A stretch of DNA of 64,000 nucleotides from CBDIHH01 sp965279095 (GTDB lineage: Bacteria; Pseudomonadota; Alphaproteobacteria; Caulobacterales; Caulobacteraceae): NCBI GenBank assembly GCA_965279095.1, contig CBDIHH010000007.1, forward strand, positions 1 through 64,000, read 5' to 3'. The notes beneath the pieces were generated by a model that was given only the letters and a program-made list of their open reading frames with translations, did not search any database and was not told where the DNA came from. Shown piece by piece: positions 51,587 through 61,965 of the stretch (the stretch's first letter is position 1; each line of letters starts with the position of its first letter). The translations under genes and the position numbers were made by a program.

Positions 51587-52534
51587 CTAGACCGGATCGT
51601 CGGCTGGGGTCAGCAGGGGCTCGCCGGCGAAATAGCGCCGGACATTCTCGTGCAGGCGCTCGCGCATGGCGGGTCCAGCCTCGATGCTGGCGCCGGCGGT
51701 GTGTCCTGACAACAGGCAGTTCGGCGTGTCCTTCCAGCGCTCCGCCGGGCTGGGCTCCTGCTCGAACACGTCGAGGGCGGCATAGCCGAGCGCGCCGGTC
51801 TTCAGGGCGTCGATGAGGGCGTCCTCGTCGATGAGCATGCCGCGCGAGATGTTCACGATCAGCCCCTCTGGGCCCACGGCCTCGATCACCGCCCGGTCGA
51901 TCTGGCGGCGGTTGGCCTCGACGGCGCGGCTGGCCACCACCAGGATGTCGCTGTCGCGGGCCAGGTCCATCAGGCTTTCGGCGCGGCCGTAGGGGGCGTC
52001 CGGCTTGGCCCGGGGGCCCCACCAGGACACCGCCAGCCCATGGGCGGCGAGGCGGTCGGCGATCTCGCGGCCGATGCGGCCCAGGCCGACGACGCCCGCC
52101 TTGCGGCCGCGCAGGGACGGCCGCAGCGGCGCCCCGCCCCACTGGCCGTCGCGCACCCGGCGATCGCTCTCCAGCACCCGGCGCCAGGCGCCCAGGGTCA
52201 GGGCCATGGCGTGGTCGGCCACATCGTGGGCGTTCACCGAGGCGGCGGTGGTCATGGGAATGCCGCGGGCCTTCAGCCACGGATAGTCGATGCCCTGGTA
52301 GCCGGTGGAGGCGCAGGCCACGAGGCCCAGCCGCGGCAGCTTGGCCATGAACTCGCCGGTGAGGGGCTCGCCCATCGACACGATCACCTCGACGGTCTGG
52401 CCGGGGCCGTCGACGAAGGCCTGCAGGTCCGGATAGTCGGTGACCTTGTGGACCGTGTACAACGGCTCCCACTGCGCCGCATTGCCCGCCATCATCGCGT
52501 TATTGATGAAGATCGACGGCTTGGGGGCGGGCAT
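51587..52534 (-). CDS. D-isomer-specific 2-hydroxyacid dehydrogenase (tandem paralogue)
   Basis: A 315-residue enzyme of the same family as its neighbour. Motifs: AGVVGLGRIGREIADRL (NAD site), LIVNISRGMLIDEDALI (catalytic Arg), ALDVFEQEPSPAERW, and SGHTAGASIEA with the catalytic His. Both share the segment WWGPR.KPD and the phrase DLARDSDILV, which indicates a tandem duplication. Transcribed as the upstream member of the pair. Confidence 0.9.
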   Translation of the reverse strand: MPAPKPSIFINNAMMAGNAAQWEPLYTVHKVTDYPDLQAFVDGPGQTVEVIVSMGEPLTGEFMAKLPRLGLVACASTGYQGIDYPWLKARGIPMTTAASVNAHDVADHAMALTLGAWRRVLESDRRVRDGQWGGAPLRPSLRGRKAGVVGLGRIGREIADRLAAHGLAVSWWGPRAKPDAPYGRAESLMDLARDSDILVVASRAVEANRRQIDRAVIEAVGPEGLIVNISRGMLIDEDALIDALKTGALGYAALDVFEQEPSPAERWKDTPNCLLSGHTAGASIEAGPAMRERLHENVRRYFAGEPLLTPADDPV

Positions 52535-52578
52535 GGGCGTCTCCTGTCAGGCCGCGCTCGCGGCCTCGGGCCTGGGGC

Positions 52579-54240
<1,662 letters not shown>

Positions 54241-54352
54241 GGGGATGCGCGCTCGATCGGTAAGGTCGGGGGGAGGACGGCGAGCCGTTCAGATAGCGGT
54301 CCGGACGCCGAAGGGCAACGGCCCCGCCCGTATCAGGCGCTCACGATCGCCG

Positions 54353-55663
54353 TCAGCGGCCCCAGCGCCGCCGGGGCGGCTGGGGATCGCTCATCGCCGG
54401 CGCCGGGCCCCAGCCGTTGTCGTTGTCGCGCATCTCGGGGGCGGCCAGGCCCATGGGCCGGCAGTCGGCGTCGCGCTGGAACCCGCTGCAGCCCAGCCGG
54501 GGCCAGTAGCGATTGTGACCGGACACCTCCGCCCCGGGGGCGACCGCGATGGCCTGGCCGAGGTAGCCATAGATGTCGTTGTCGTCGATGCGGGCCCGGC
54601 CGGCGGCGACCTGGACGCCGATCTCGCGGGCGCCGATCCCCGAGCCGGTCACGCTGGCGCTGGCGCCGTCGATCAGCACGCCCACCTGGGTGCGCCGGAC
54701 ATGGGAGTCCGTCACGTCGACGGCCGCGCCAAGGTCGAGCCAGACCCCCGTGCCCCACCCTTCGATGACGGCGTCGGCCACCGCCAGCCGCTGGGGCGCG
54801 ATGGCGCCGTCCCGGGAGCCGCGCACCAGCAGCCCCGCGGCGCGGCGGCCCATCGGCGCGGTGGGCCCGGGCCCGGCCACCTGCACATGAGTCAGCCGCG
54901 AGGGCTCCCGCCCGCTCAGGGACAGGTCCATGCCGAGGGATCCGGCGGTGATCCGGGCGTCTTCGGCGGTCAGGGCCGCGCCGTCGACCACCAGGGCGGC
55001 GTAGGCCGTCATCGCCTCGATGCTGGCGTCGCGCAGGATCAGCCGGCCGCCGCCCACGTAGACCGCCGCGTCGCCCCCCGCATAGACGACCCCCGACCGG
55101 ATCAGGGCGACCTCGGCGTCCTCGGCCTCGAGGCAGGCGCTGCGGCCGCCCCGCTCGGAGACCAGCTGCAGGTCGCGCAGCTCCACCCGCCGGACCCCGG
55201 GGGCGATGGCAACGCATGGGCGACCGGCGGGAGCGGCGATGGTGGCGCGTCCCGGCGGCCCGGGGTCGAAGGCCGAGCCCCCTTCGCCCACCAGGGTCAC
55301 GCTCTGCCAGATGTCGACGCTCTCGCGGCAGACGGCGGCGCCGCGGATGTAGAGGGTCGCGCCGGGGGCCAGGTGGTCCAGGGCGTCGGTGATGGGGGTG
55401 GGGCCGCCGCGCGGGTCGCCGCAGTCGACCACGCCCGACAGGGCGGTGGGGGGCCGCCAGCCTCGGCCGTGGTAGCGGGGCGTCCAGCCCCCGTGGCGGC
55501 GGTGGCGGGCCACCGGCGGCGACAACAGGGCGCCGAAGTTCGGGGTGATCTTGGCCTCGACCCGCGCGTCCGGATAGGCGTCCGCCGGTCCGCCGCCGAG
55601 GAGGACCAGGGCCGTGACCGTCAGCAGGCCCTTCAGGGCGAAGCGATAGGGGCGCGGCGACAT
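54353..55663 (-). CDS. Exported right-handed beta-helix repeat protein
   Basis: A 436-residue protein with a signal peptide (LKGLLTVTALVLLGGGPADA). It opens with RHRRHGGWTPRYHGRGWRPP and then a series of strand repeats (VRRVELRDLQLVSERGG, LTAEDARITAGSLG, AVDVTDSHVRRTQVGVLIDG) that resemble a pectate-lyase-like or NosD-like helix. No catalytic residue set is evident, so an enzyme role is not supported. Cys pairs near CGDP, CRES and CLEA suggest the periplasm or outside. Its ATG shares one base with the stop of the Sel1 gene. Confidence 0.7.
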   Translation of the reverse strand: MSPRPYRFALKGLLTVTALVLLGGGPADAYPDARVEAKITPNFGALLSPPVARHRRHGGWTPRYHGRGWRPPTALSGVVDCGDPRGGPTPITDALDHLAPGATLYIRGAAVCRESVDIWQSVTLVGEGGSAFDPGPPGRATIAAPAGRPCVAIAPGVRRVELRDLQLVSERGGRSACLEAEDAEVALIRSGVVYAGGDAAVYVGGGRLILRDASIEAMTAYAALVVDGAALTAEDARITAGSLGMDLSLSGREPSRLTHVQVAGPGPTAPMGRRAAGLLVRGSRDGAIAPQRLAVADAVIEGWGTGVWLDLGAAVDVTDSHVRRTQVGVLIDGASASVTGSGIGAREIGVQVAAGRARIDDNDIYGYLGQAIAVAPGAEVSGHNRYWPRLGCSGFQRDADCRPMGLAAPEMRDNDNGWGPAPAMSDPQPPRRRWGR

Positions 55664-57081
55664 CACGAGGTTCCCTTGCGCGAGACCTGGGCGAGGACCG
55701 CCTGGATGCGGTTGGCGGAGGGGCGGAAGCCGCCCAGGGCCGAATCGAGGCGATAGACGACGGCCCGCGCCTTGTCCTGGTCCGCCACCCCGGCCACCCC
55801 CAGGGAGAAGTAGTTGGCGATGGCGAACTTGGCCTCCCCCGAGCCCTGGCGATCGGCCTGCTGATACCAGTGGTAGGCGCGGGCGTAGTCGGTGCGCACG
55901 CCGACGCCCTCGGAATACATCACCGCCAGCACCAGCTGCGCCTTGGCCGAACCGTTGACGGCCGCGTACTGGATGGCGCGGACCCGCTCCAGGGGCGTGA
56001 GCCGCCCGGTCTGGGGCCGGCCGAGCATCGCCTGGAACGCGCGCGCGTCCTGCGGCCCCAGGTCCTTCGCATAGACCACCGCCTGCGGGACCACCTGCAG
56101 ATAGGCCAGCGCCCTGCCGACATGGACGAACGGCAGCTCGTCCAGGCGCGACAGGGCCGCCTCGTCGGCCTCGGAGTCCAGCCGGCTCTCGTCGGAGTGG
56201 GGCACGCCGGAGGCCGGCGCCTCGGGAGGATAGAATTCGAACGGGGGGACCCAGCGATTGGCCTTGGCCTGGGTGAAGTCGCCATAGGGGGCGCCCGCCA
56301 CCCGGTCGATGTCCTTCAGCATGACATAGCCGCCGACGTCGCCGGACTGGGCCGCCAGGTAGCTGTAGAGGTAGGCGTCCACGTCGTTGCGGGGGAACAG
56401 CTCCACAGGCAGGGCGTAGGGGGCGTCCTCGTCGAAGGTGTCGCCCGTGGCGATCGGCTCGCCATAGGGGCCGGCGCCGGAAGCGGTGACGCGGGCCAGG
56501 ATTCGCAGCCCCGCCCCGCCCTGGCTGTAGAGCACGTAGGTGACGCGCTGGCGCACCGCCTGCTGCTCCTCGGACGACATCTGCGCCCACAGCCGGTCCA
56601 GCGATGCGGAGGCCCCCGCGCGCTCATAGCCGCGGCAGCGGTCGTAGAGCGAGCCCACCGGCTCGTCGCGACGTCGGGCCGGACCGGGCACATTGTCGGC
56701 CGGCGCATAGCCGGACGGGTTGGTGAGGCCGAGGGCGTACCAGACGGCCGACTCCACCGGGTCGCGCAGATTGCGATCGGTGTCGCGCACGCCCTCGTAG
56801 CGGCGGGCGAGCTCGAGCTGGGCGAAGAAGTCGCCGCGGAAGCCCTGCTGGCGCAGCTGGCGCACCTGGCGTTGCTGGTCGCCGAAATCGGGCGGGCGGC
56901 CGGCGGGGTCGGGGCGGGGGCAGTTGGCCGTCAGGGCCGCCTCGGCGGGCCGATACGGCCAGAATCGGTAGCGCTCGGCCAGCAGGGCGGCGACGATCAC
57001 CAAGAGAATAACGACCGCGACAAGCCCCAGGATGAGCCCGGAAGGCCATCTCTGCTCTACGGCAGGCTCCCGCCTGGGCAT
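55663..57081 (-). CDS. Membrane protein with Sel1-like repeats
   Basis: A 472-residue protein. An N-terminal basic part and one membrane helix (GLILGLVAVVILLVIVAALLA) precede a large extracytoplasmic region. The C-terminal part has Sel1-type repeats: GSAKAQLVLAVMYSEGVGVRTDYARAYHWYQQA (key residues A..L..MY..G.GV..DY..A..WY..A) and GSGEAKFAIANYFSLGV. The function is unknown; Sel1 proteins often scaffold envelope complexes. ATG at 57081; longer starts up to 57177 are possible. The next gene overlaps its stop. Confidence 0.75.
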   Translation of the reverse strand: MPRREPAVEQRWPSGLILGLVAVVILLVIVAALLAERYRFWPYRPAEAALTANCPRPDPAGRPPDFGDQQRQVRQLRQQGFRGDFFAQLELARRYEGVRDTDRNLRDPVESAVWYALGLTNPSGYAPADNVPGPARRRDEPVGSLYDRCRGYERAGASASLDRLWAQMSSEEQQAVRQRVTYVLYSQGGAGLRILARVTASGAGPYGEPIATGDTFDEDAPYALPVELFPRNDVDAYLYSYLAAQSGDVGGYVMLKDIDRVAGAPYGDFTQAKANRWVPPFEFYPPEAPASGVPHSDESRLDSEADEAALSRLDELPFVHVGRALAYLQVVPQAVVYAKDLGPQDARAFQAMLGRPQTGRLTPLERVRAIQYAAVNGSAKAQLVLAVMYSEGVGVRTDYARAYHWYQQADRQGSGEAKFAIANYFSLGVAGVADQDKARAVVYRLDSALGGFRPSANRIQAVLAQVSRKGTS

Positions 57082-57351
57082 GTCGTCGGACTCGCTCAAA
57101 GCCAGAACCCGGGCTGGGTTAATTCGCGTTAACCTTGTATCTCCACTACGGCGAAGCTTCCCCGGTTTGGCAAGCAACCATTAGGCGAGTCTTTCCCTTG
57201 AGCGCTGATCGGCAGCGGGCGCCTCATCGGCAACCGCCGGCGCGCTATTTGTGACCAGCCATGGGGGGAATCCTCCGCATCCGGACTGGGCTTGCTTGCG
57301 TTGGGCCATTGCCCGATGATCGCGCCGACGAGAAACGGCTGGAGAAACTGC

Positions 57352-58572
57352 GTGCTCGATATCGGTGAACTCACCCGCTCGGAGCTGAATTCGCTCGGGC
57401 CGAGCCTATTCACCGGACTGTCCGCGCCCGCGATCTCGACGCCGCACCTGCTCGACACCACCATGCTGTTCGCGCCCAAGAGCGGCGGGGTCAAACGCTA
57501 CCTGATGGCCAAGAAGGCCTGGCTGGCCCGCGAGCGGCCCGGGCTGCGCCATACCCTGGTGGTGCCCGGCCGGACCACCCGCACCCGCGCCGACGGGGTC
57601 GTCACCATCTCGGCCCCGGCGATTCCCTTCGGCGACGGCTACCGCTGCCCGACCTCCCTGCGCAAATGGACGCGGATCATCGCCCATCTGAAGCCCGACC
57701 TGGTCGAGGTCGGCGACCCCTATGTGCCCGGCCACGCCGGGCTGGACGCCGCGGCCCTGGTCGGCGCCGCCACGGTGGGCTTCTGCCACTCCGATCCCGC
57801 CGCCCTCGCCGCCCTGCACTTCGGCGAATGGGCGGCCGCCCCCGCGCAGAAGCGATGGGCGGCCTTCTTCAGCCGCTTCGACATGGTCGTCGCGCCCAGC
57901 CAGCACATCGCCCAACGCCTGGACGAGGCGGGGGTCAAGCGCGTGGCCATCCAGCCGCTGGGGGTCGATATCGACACCTTCCATCCCTCGCGGGCCGACC
58001 GGGATGCGGTGCGGCAGGGGCTCGGCCTGTCGGCGCGGACCCGCCTGCTGGTGTTCGCCGGCCGCCCCGCCCGGGAAAAGAACCTCGAGACCCTGGTGGA
58101 AGCCACGGCCTTGCTCGGCGACGACTACCGCCTGCTGATGGTCGGCGCCGGCAAGGACCTGAAGCCCCATCCGCAACTGATCAGCCTGGACTATGTCCGC
58201 GACCCCAAGGACCTGGCGCGGCTCCTGGCCAGCAGCGACGCCTTCGTCCACGCCAACGACCAGGAGCCCTTCGGCCTGATCGTGCTGGAGGCCATGGCCG
58301 CGGGGGTGCCGGTGGTGGGGCCCTCGATCGGCGGCATCTCCGAACTGATCGACGAGACGGTGGGCCAGCGCGCCGCCCACGCCACCCCCGCTGGCATGGC
58401 CGAGGCCATCGAGGCCCTGTTCGCCCGCGACCTGGGTGAGTTGTCGCTCAACGCCCGCCGCCGCGCCGAGGAGCGACACAGCTGGAAACGCATCTTCGAG
58501 GATCAGAACGCCCTTTACAGCGGTCTGCTGGGCGTTGATCTGTCCTTGTCCCGGCCCCCGCTGAACGCCTGA
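57352..58572 (+). CDS. Glycosyltransferase family 4 protein
   Basis: A 406-residue enzyme with a GT-B fold. AVAPSQHIAQRL (as VVAPSQHIAQRL), QPLGVDIDTFHPSRAD, FAGRPAREKNLETLVEA, EPFGLIVLEAMAAGVPVVG and GGISELI define a GT4. FGPKSGGVKRYL near the N-terminus (as FAPKSGGVKRY) is the acceptor-side start typical of mannosyl- and similar transferases. A GTG start at 57352 has GGAGA upstream. Sugar and acceptor unknown. Confidence 0.85.
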   Translation: MLDIGELTRSELNSLGPSLFTGLSAPAISTPHLLDTTMLFAPKSGGVKRYLMAKKAWLARERPGLRHTLVVPGRTTRTRADGVVTISAPAIPFGDGYRCPTSLRKWTRIIAHLKPDLVEVGDPYVPGHAGLDAAALVGAATVGFCHSDPAALAALHFGEWAAAPAQKRWAAFFSRFDMVVAPSQHIAQRLDEAGVKRVAIQPLGVDIDTFHPSRADRDAVRQGLGLSARTRLLVFAGRPAREKNLETLVEATALLGDDYRLLMVGAGKDLKPHPQLISLDYVRDPKDLARLLASSDAFVHANDQEPFGLIVLEAMAAGVPVVGPSIGGISELIDETVGQRAAHATPAGMAEAIEALFARDLGELSLNARRRAEERHSWKRIFEDQNALYSGLLGVDLSLSRPPLNA

Positions 58573-58652
58573 ACGGCCCGCGCCGGGTCGATTGACCCCC
58601 TGTCAATCAATGCCGGTCATCCTGGTCGCCAGATCCAAAGCGGCGTCCGACC

Positions 58653-59222
58653 ATGGCCAAGGCTCAGTTTCACCGAAACCAGAAGGTCTGGGTCGAGTCC
58701 GTCGGCGCCTGGGCGGTGATCGAGCGAATCGCGCCGATCTGGGCCAAGGGCTTCGACGAGCCCGTGCGGATCACCTATGACGTCGGCCTCGGCCGCGATT
58801 TCCTGGCCCATGAGCTTCGCCCCGAGGATCGGTCGGAGACCGAAGCGGAGGCGGCCGAGGCGCCCCCCTGGCGGCTGCTGCGGGCGCGCAACAAATGGCA
58901 GCCCCTGGAAGACTGCGGCCACCATCCCTATCCCGGAACCTTCCCCGTGGTGGTCACCGACCGCGGTGACTGGGGCGGCTGGCGCGTGCCCGGCGCCGAA
59001 TACGACCGCGACCCGCGCAAGATCGAATACCAGGCCCGACTGATCGCCTCGGCGCCCGAGCTGATCGTTCTGGTCCGACAGCTGATGGCATTCGTCGACG
59101 AGGCCACGGACGATTGCCCAAATGACCTGGTGCAGATCGCCCGCGAGGCCGCCGCCCTGCTGCGGCGGCTGGACGAGATCCCCGTGGCGCCCGAACCCCG
59201 CGCCGCCGCCGCGGCCGAATAG
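58653..59222 (+). CDS. Hypothetical protein, conserved type in Caulobacterales
   Basis: A 189-residue protein. Beginning MAKAQFHRNQKVWVESVGAWAVIERI, it has a small beta-domain-like start (RITYDVGLGRDFLAHELRPED), a central part with WRLLRARNKWQPLEDCGHHPYPGTFPVVVTD (in part), and helices at the end (ASAPELIVLVRQLMAFVDEATDDCP). I cannot assign a function. No signal peptide. It lies between a glycosyltransferase and pepN. Confidence 0.65.
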   Translation: MAKAQFHRNQKVWVESVGAWAVIERIAPIWAKGFDEPVRITYDVGLGRDFLAHELRPEDRSETEAEAAEAPPWRLLRARNKWQPLEDCGHHPYPGTFPVVVTDRGDWGGWRVPGAEYDRDPRKIEYQARLIASAPELIVLVRQLMAFVDEATDDCPNDLVQIAREAAALLRRLDEIPVAPEPRAAAAAE

Positions 59223-59263
59223 GGCCCCTGGCGCTGCATCGGCCGAGGCGCCACTTAGGACGG

Positions 59264-61897
59264 ATGCGCACAGAGACTCCCCAGCCGATCCGCCTCACCG
59301 ACTACCGGCCCCCCGCCTTCGCCGTGGACTCGGTCCGTCTCGACTTCGACCTTCATCCGGGCGCCACGCGCGTGAAGGCCACCCTGGCCCTGCGACGCCA
59401 GGGCGGGCCGGATGAGCCCCTGGTGCTCGACGGGGTGCGGCTGGCGCTGATCTCGGCGGCCATCGACGGCCGTGCCCTCGGCGAAGGGGACTATCAGGTC
59501 TCCCCCGAGACCCTGACCATCCCGGGCGTCCCTGACGCCTTCGTCCTCGAGACCGAGGTGCAGATCGACCCGCAGGGCAACAGCGCGCTGGAGGGTCTCT
59601 ACATGTCCGGCGGCCGCTTCTGCACCCAGTGCGAGGCCGAGGGCTTCCGCAAGATCACCTACTTCCCCGACCGGCCCGACGTGCTGTCGCGCTTCACCGT
59701 TCGGGTCGAGGCGGACAAGGCCGCCTATCCGGTCCTGTTGTCGAACGGCAACCGCATCGGCGGCGGCGACCTGGCCACGGGAGACGGCGAGGCCGTTCGC
59801 CACTTCGCCCTGTGGGAAGATCCCTTCCCCAAGCCGGCCTATCTGTTCGCCCTGGTGGCCGGAACCCTCGACGAGCTGGCCGACAGCTTCGTGACCATGA
59901 GCGGCCGCACCATCGACCTGCGGATCTATGTCGATCCCGGCCAGGCGGGCCGCGCCCTCTACGCCATGGACGCCCTCAAACGGTCGATGCGGTGGGACGA
60001 GGAGGCGTTCGGCCGCGAATACGACCTCGACCTGTTCATGATCGTGGCCGTGCGCGACTTCAACTTCGGGGCGATGGAGAACAAGGGGCTGAACATCTTC
60101 AACTCGTCGCTCCTGCTGGCCGACGAGCACACCGCCACCGACGACAATTACGAGCGCATCGAGAGCGTGGTGGCCCACGAGTATTTCCACAACTGGACCG
60201 GCGACCGCATCACCTGCCGCGACTGGTTCCAGCTGTGCCTCAAGGAGGGGCTGACCGTCTTCCGCGACCAGAGCTTCTCCGCCGACATGCGCGGCGAGGC
60301 GGTGCAGCGGATCAAGGACGTGAAGTCCCTGCGCGCCCGGCAGTTCGCCGAGGACGCCGGCCCCCTCGCCCACCCGGTGCGGCCGTCGAGCTACATGAAG
60401 ATCGACAACTTCTACACGGCCACCGTCTACGAGAAGGGGGCCGAGGTCATCCGCATGCTCAAGACCCTGCTGGGAGCGGCTGACTTCCGCCGCGGCATGG
60501 ACCTGTATTTCGATCGCTGGGACGGGCACGCCACCACGGTTGAGGCCTTCATCGCCTGTTTCGCGGAGGCCTCGGGCCGCGACCTGACCCACTTCTTCGG
60601 CTGGTATGAACAGGCCGGCACGCCGCAGGTGTCGGTCGAGGAGACCTGGGACGCCGCGGCCGGAACCCTTGAGCTTCGCCTGAGCCAGGCGACCGAGCCG
60701 ACGCCCGGCCAGCCCGACAAGCGCCCCCTGCCGATCCCCGTGCGCCTGGGCCTGCTCGACGAGGACGGCCACGGCCTGAGCTTCGCCGTCGACGGCGCCG
60801 CCCCCTGCGACGAGGCGATGGTGGTGCTCGACGCCGCCAGCGCCACCGTGACCCTGACCGGGGTCGCCCGGCGGCCGATCGTGTCGATGCTGCGCGGCTT
60901 CTCCGCCCCGGTGCGCCTGCGCGCCCAGGTCGCCCCGGCCGACCACTATGTACTGATGGCGGCTGACCCGGACCTGTTCAACCGCTGGGACGCCGGCCAG
61001 ACCCTGGCCCAGGCCCTGATCCTGTCGCGGGCGAACGGCGCCCCCGACGAGGCCGGCGAGGCGCGCTTCGCCCAGGCCCTGGGACGGGCCATGGCCGACC
61101 AGGCGGCGGAGCCGGCGTTCAAGGCGCTGATGCTGAGCCTGCCCTCGGAGAGCGACCTGTCGATGGCCATGGCGCCGGCTGATCCCCAGGCCCTGCACGA
61201 CGCGCGGGAGGCCCTGCGCCGAGGCCTGGCCATGGCCCTGCGGGCAGACCTGGAGCGCCTCCACGACCAGTTCGTCCCGGCGGGCGCCTTTTCGCCCGAC
61301 GCCGCCAACGCCGGCCGCAGGGCCCTGCGCAACGCCGCCATCGACCTGCTCGCCGCCGGCGGCGCGGCGGTGGCCGACCGGGCCTGGCGGCACTTCCACG
61401 ACGCCGGCGACCTGACCGCCGAGATGGGCGGCCTCGCGGCCCTGATGCTGATCGGCGGCGAGCCCTATGAGCAGGCCCTCGCCGCCTTCTACACCCGCTG
61501 GAAGGACGAGCCCCTGGTCATCGACAAGTGGTTCGCCCTGCAGGCGCGCGACCCGTCCGAGGCGGCGCTGGGACGGGTGCTGGGGCTCACCGCCCATCCG
61601 GCCTTCGACCCCCGCAACCCCAACCGGCTACGGGCCCTGGTGGCCACCTTCGCCTCGGCCAATGTCGCGCGCTTCCACGAGCCGTCCGGCGCTGGTTACC
61701 GCTTCCTGGCCGACCAGATCCTGGCCACCGACGCCTTCAATCCGATGATCGCGGCGCGCCTTGTTGAGAATTTGGGAAGCTGGCGGCGGTATCGTCCGCA
61801 GTTGGGCGCCTTGATGCGTCAGGAACTGGAGCGAATCGTCGCAGCCCCCAATCTTTCCAAAAACGTCTACGAACTGGCCTCCCGCGCCCTGGTTTAG
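59264..61897 (+). CDS. pepN: Aminopeptidase N (M1 family)
   Basis: An 877-residue zinc aminopeptidase. The exopeptidase motif GAMEN is at residues 269-273; the zinc site HEYFH is at 305-309 with the downstream Glu in LKEGLTVFRD (the HExxH-x18-E pattern). The C-terminal part has helical repeats (AVADRAWRHFHDAGDLTAEMGG). Length equals E. coli PepN (870). No signal peptide, so cytoplasmic. It releases N-terminal residues from peptides. Confidence 0.96.
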   Translation: MRTETPQPIRLTDYRPPAFAVDSVRLDFDLHPGATRVKATLALRRQGGPDEPLVLDGVRLALISAAIDGRALGEGDYQVSPETLTIPGVPDAFVLETEVQIDPQGNSALEGLYMSGGRFCTQCEAEGFRKITYFPDRPDVLSRFTVRVEADKAAYPVLLSNGNRIGGGDLATGDGEAVRHFALWEDPFPKPAYLFALVAGTLDELADSFVTMSGRTIDLRIYVDPGQAGRALYAMDALKRSMRWDEEAFGREYDLDLFMIVAVRDFNFGAMENKGLNIFNSSLLLADEHTATDDNYERIESVVAHEYFHNWTGDRITCRDWFQLCLKEGLTVFRDQSFSADMRGEAVQRIKDVKSLRARQFAEDAGPLAHPVRPSSYMKIDNFYTATVYEKGAEVIRMLKTLLGAADFRRGMDLYFDRWDGHATTVEAFIACFAEASGRDLTHFFGWYEQAGTPQVSVEETWDAAAGTLELRLSQATEPTPGQPDKRPLPIPVRLGLLDEDGHGLSFAVDGAAPCDEAMVVLDAASATVTLTGVARRPIVSMLRGFSAPVRLRAQVAPADHYVLMAADPDLFNRWDAGQTLAQALILSRANGAPDEAGEARFAQALGRAMADQAAEPAFKALMLSLPSESDLSMAMAPADPQALHDAREALRRGLAMALRADLERLHDQFVPAGAFSPDAANAGRRALRNAAIDLLAAGGAAVADRAWRHFHDAGDLTAEMGGLAALMLIGGEPYEQALAAFYTRWKDEPLVIDKWFALQARDPSEAALGRVLGLTAHPAFDPRNPNRLRALVATFASANVARFHEPSGAGYRFLADQILATDAFNPMIAARLVENLGSWRRYRPQLGALMRQELERIVAAPNLSKNVYELASRALV

Positions 61898-61965
61898 ATC
61901 ACCCTCAGTAGAGGTTGCTTAATCTGTACTGGTCAAACTCCAGCTCCCTGCTGGAGCGACTATTG

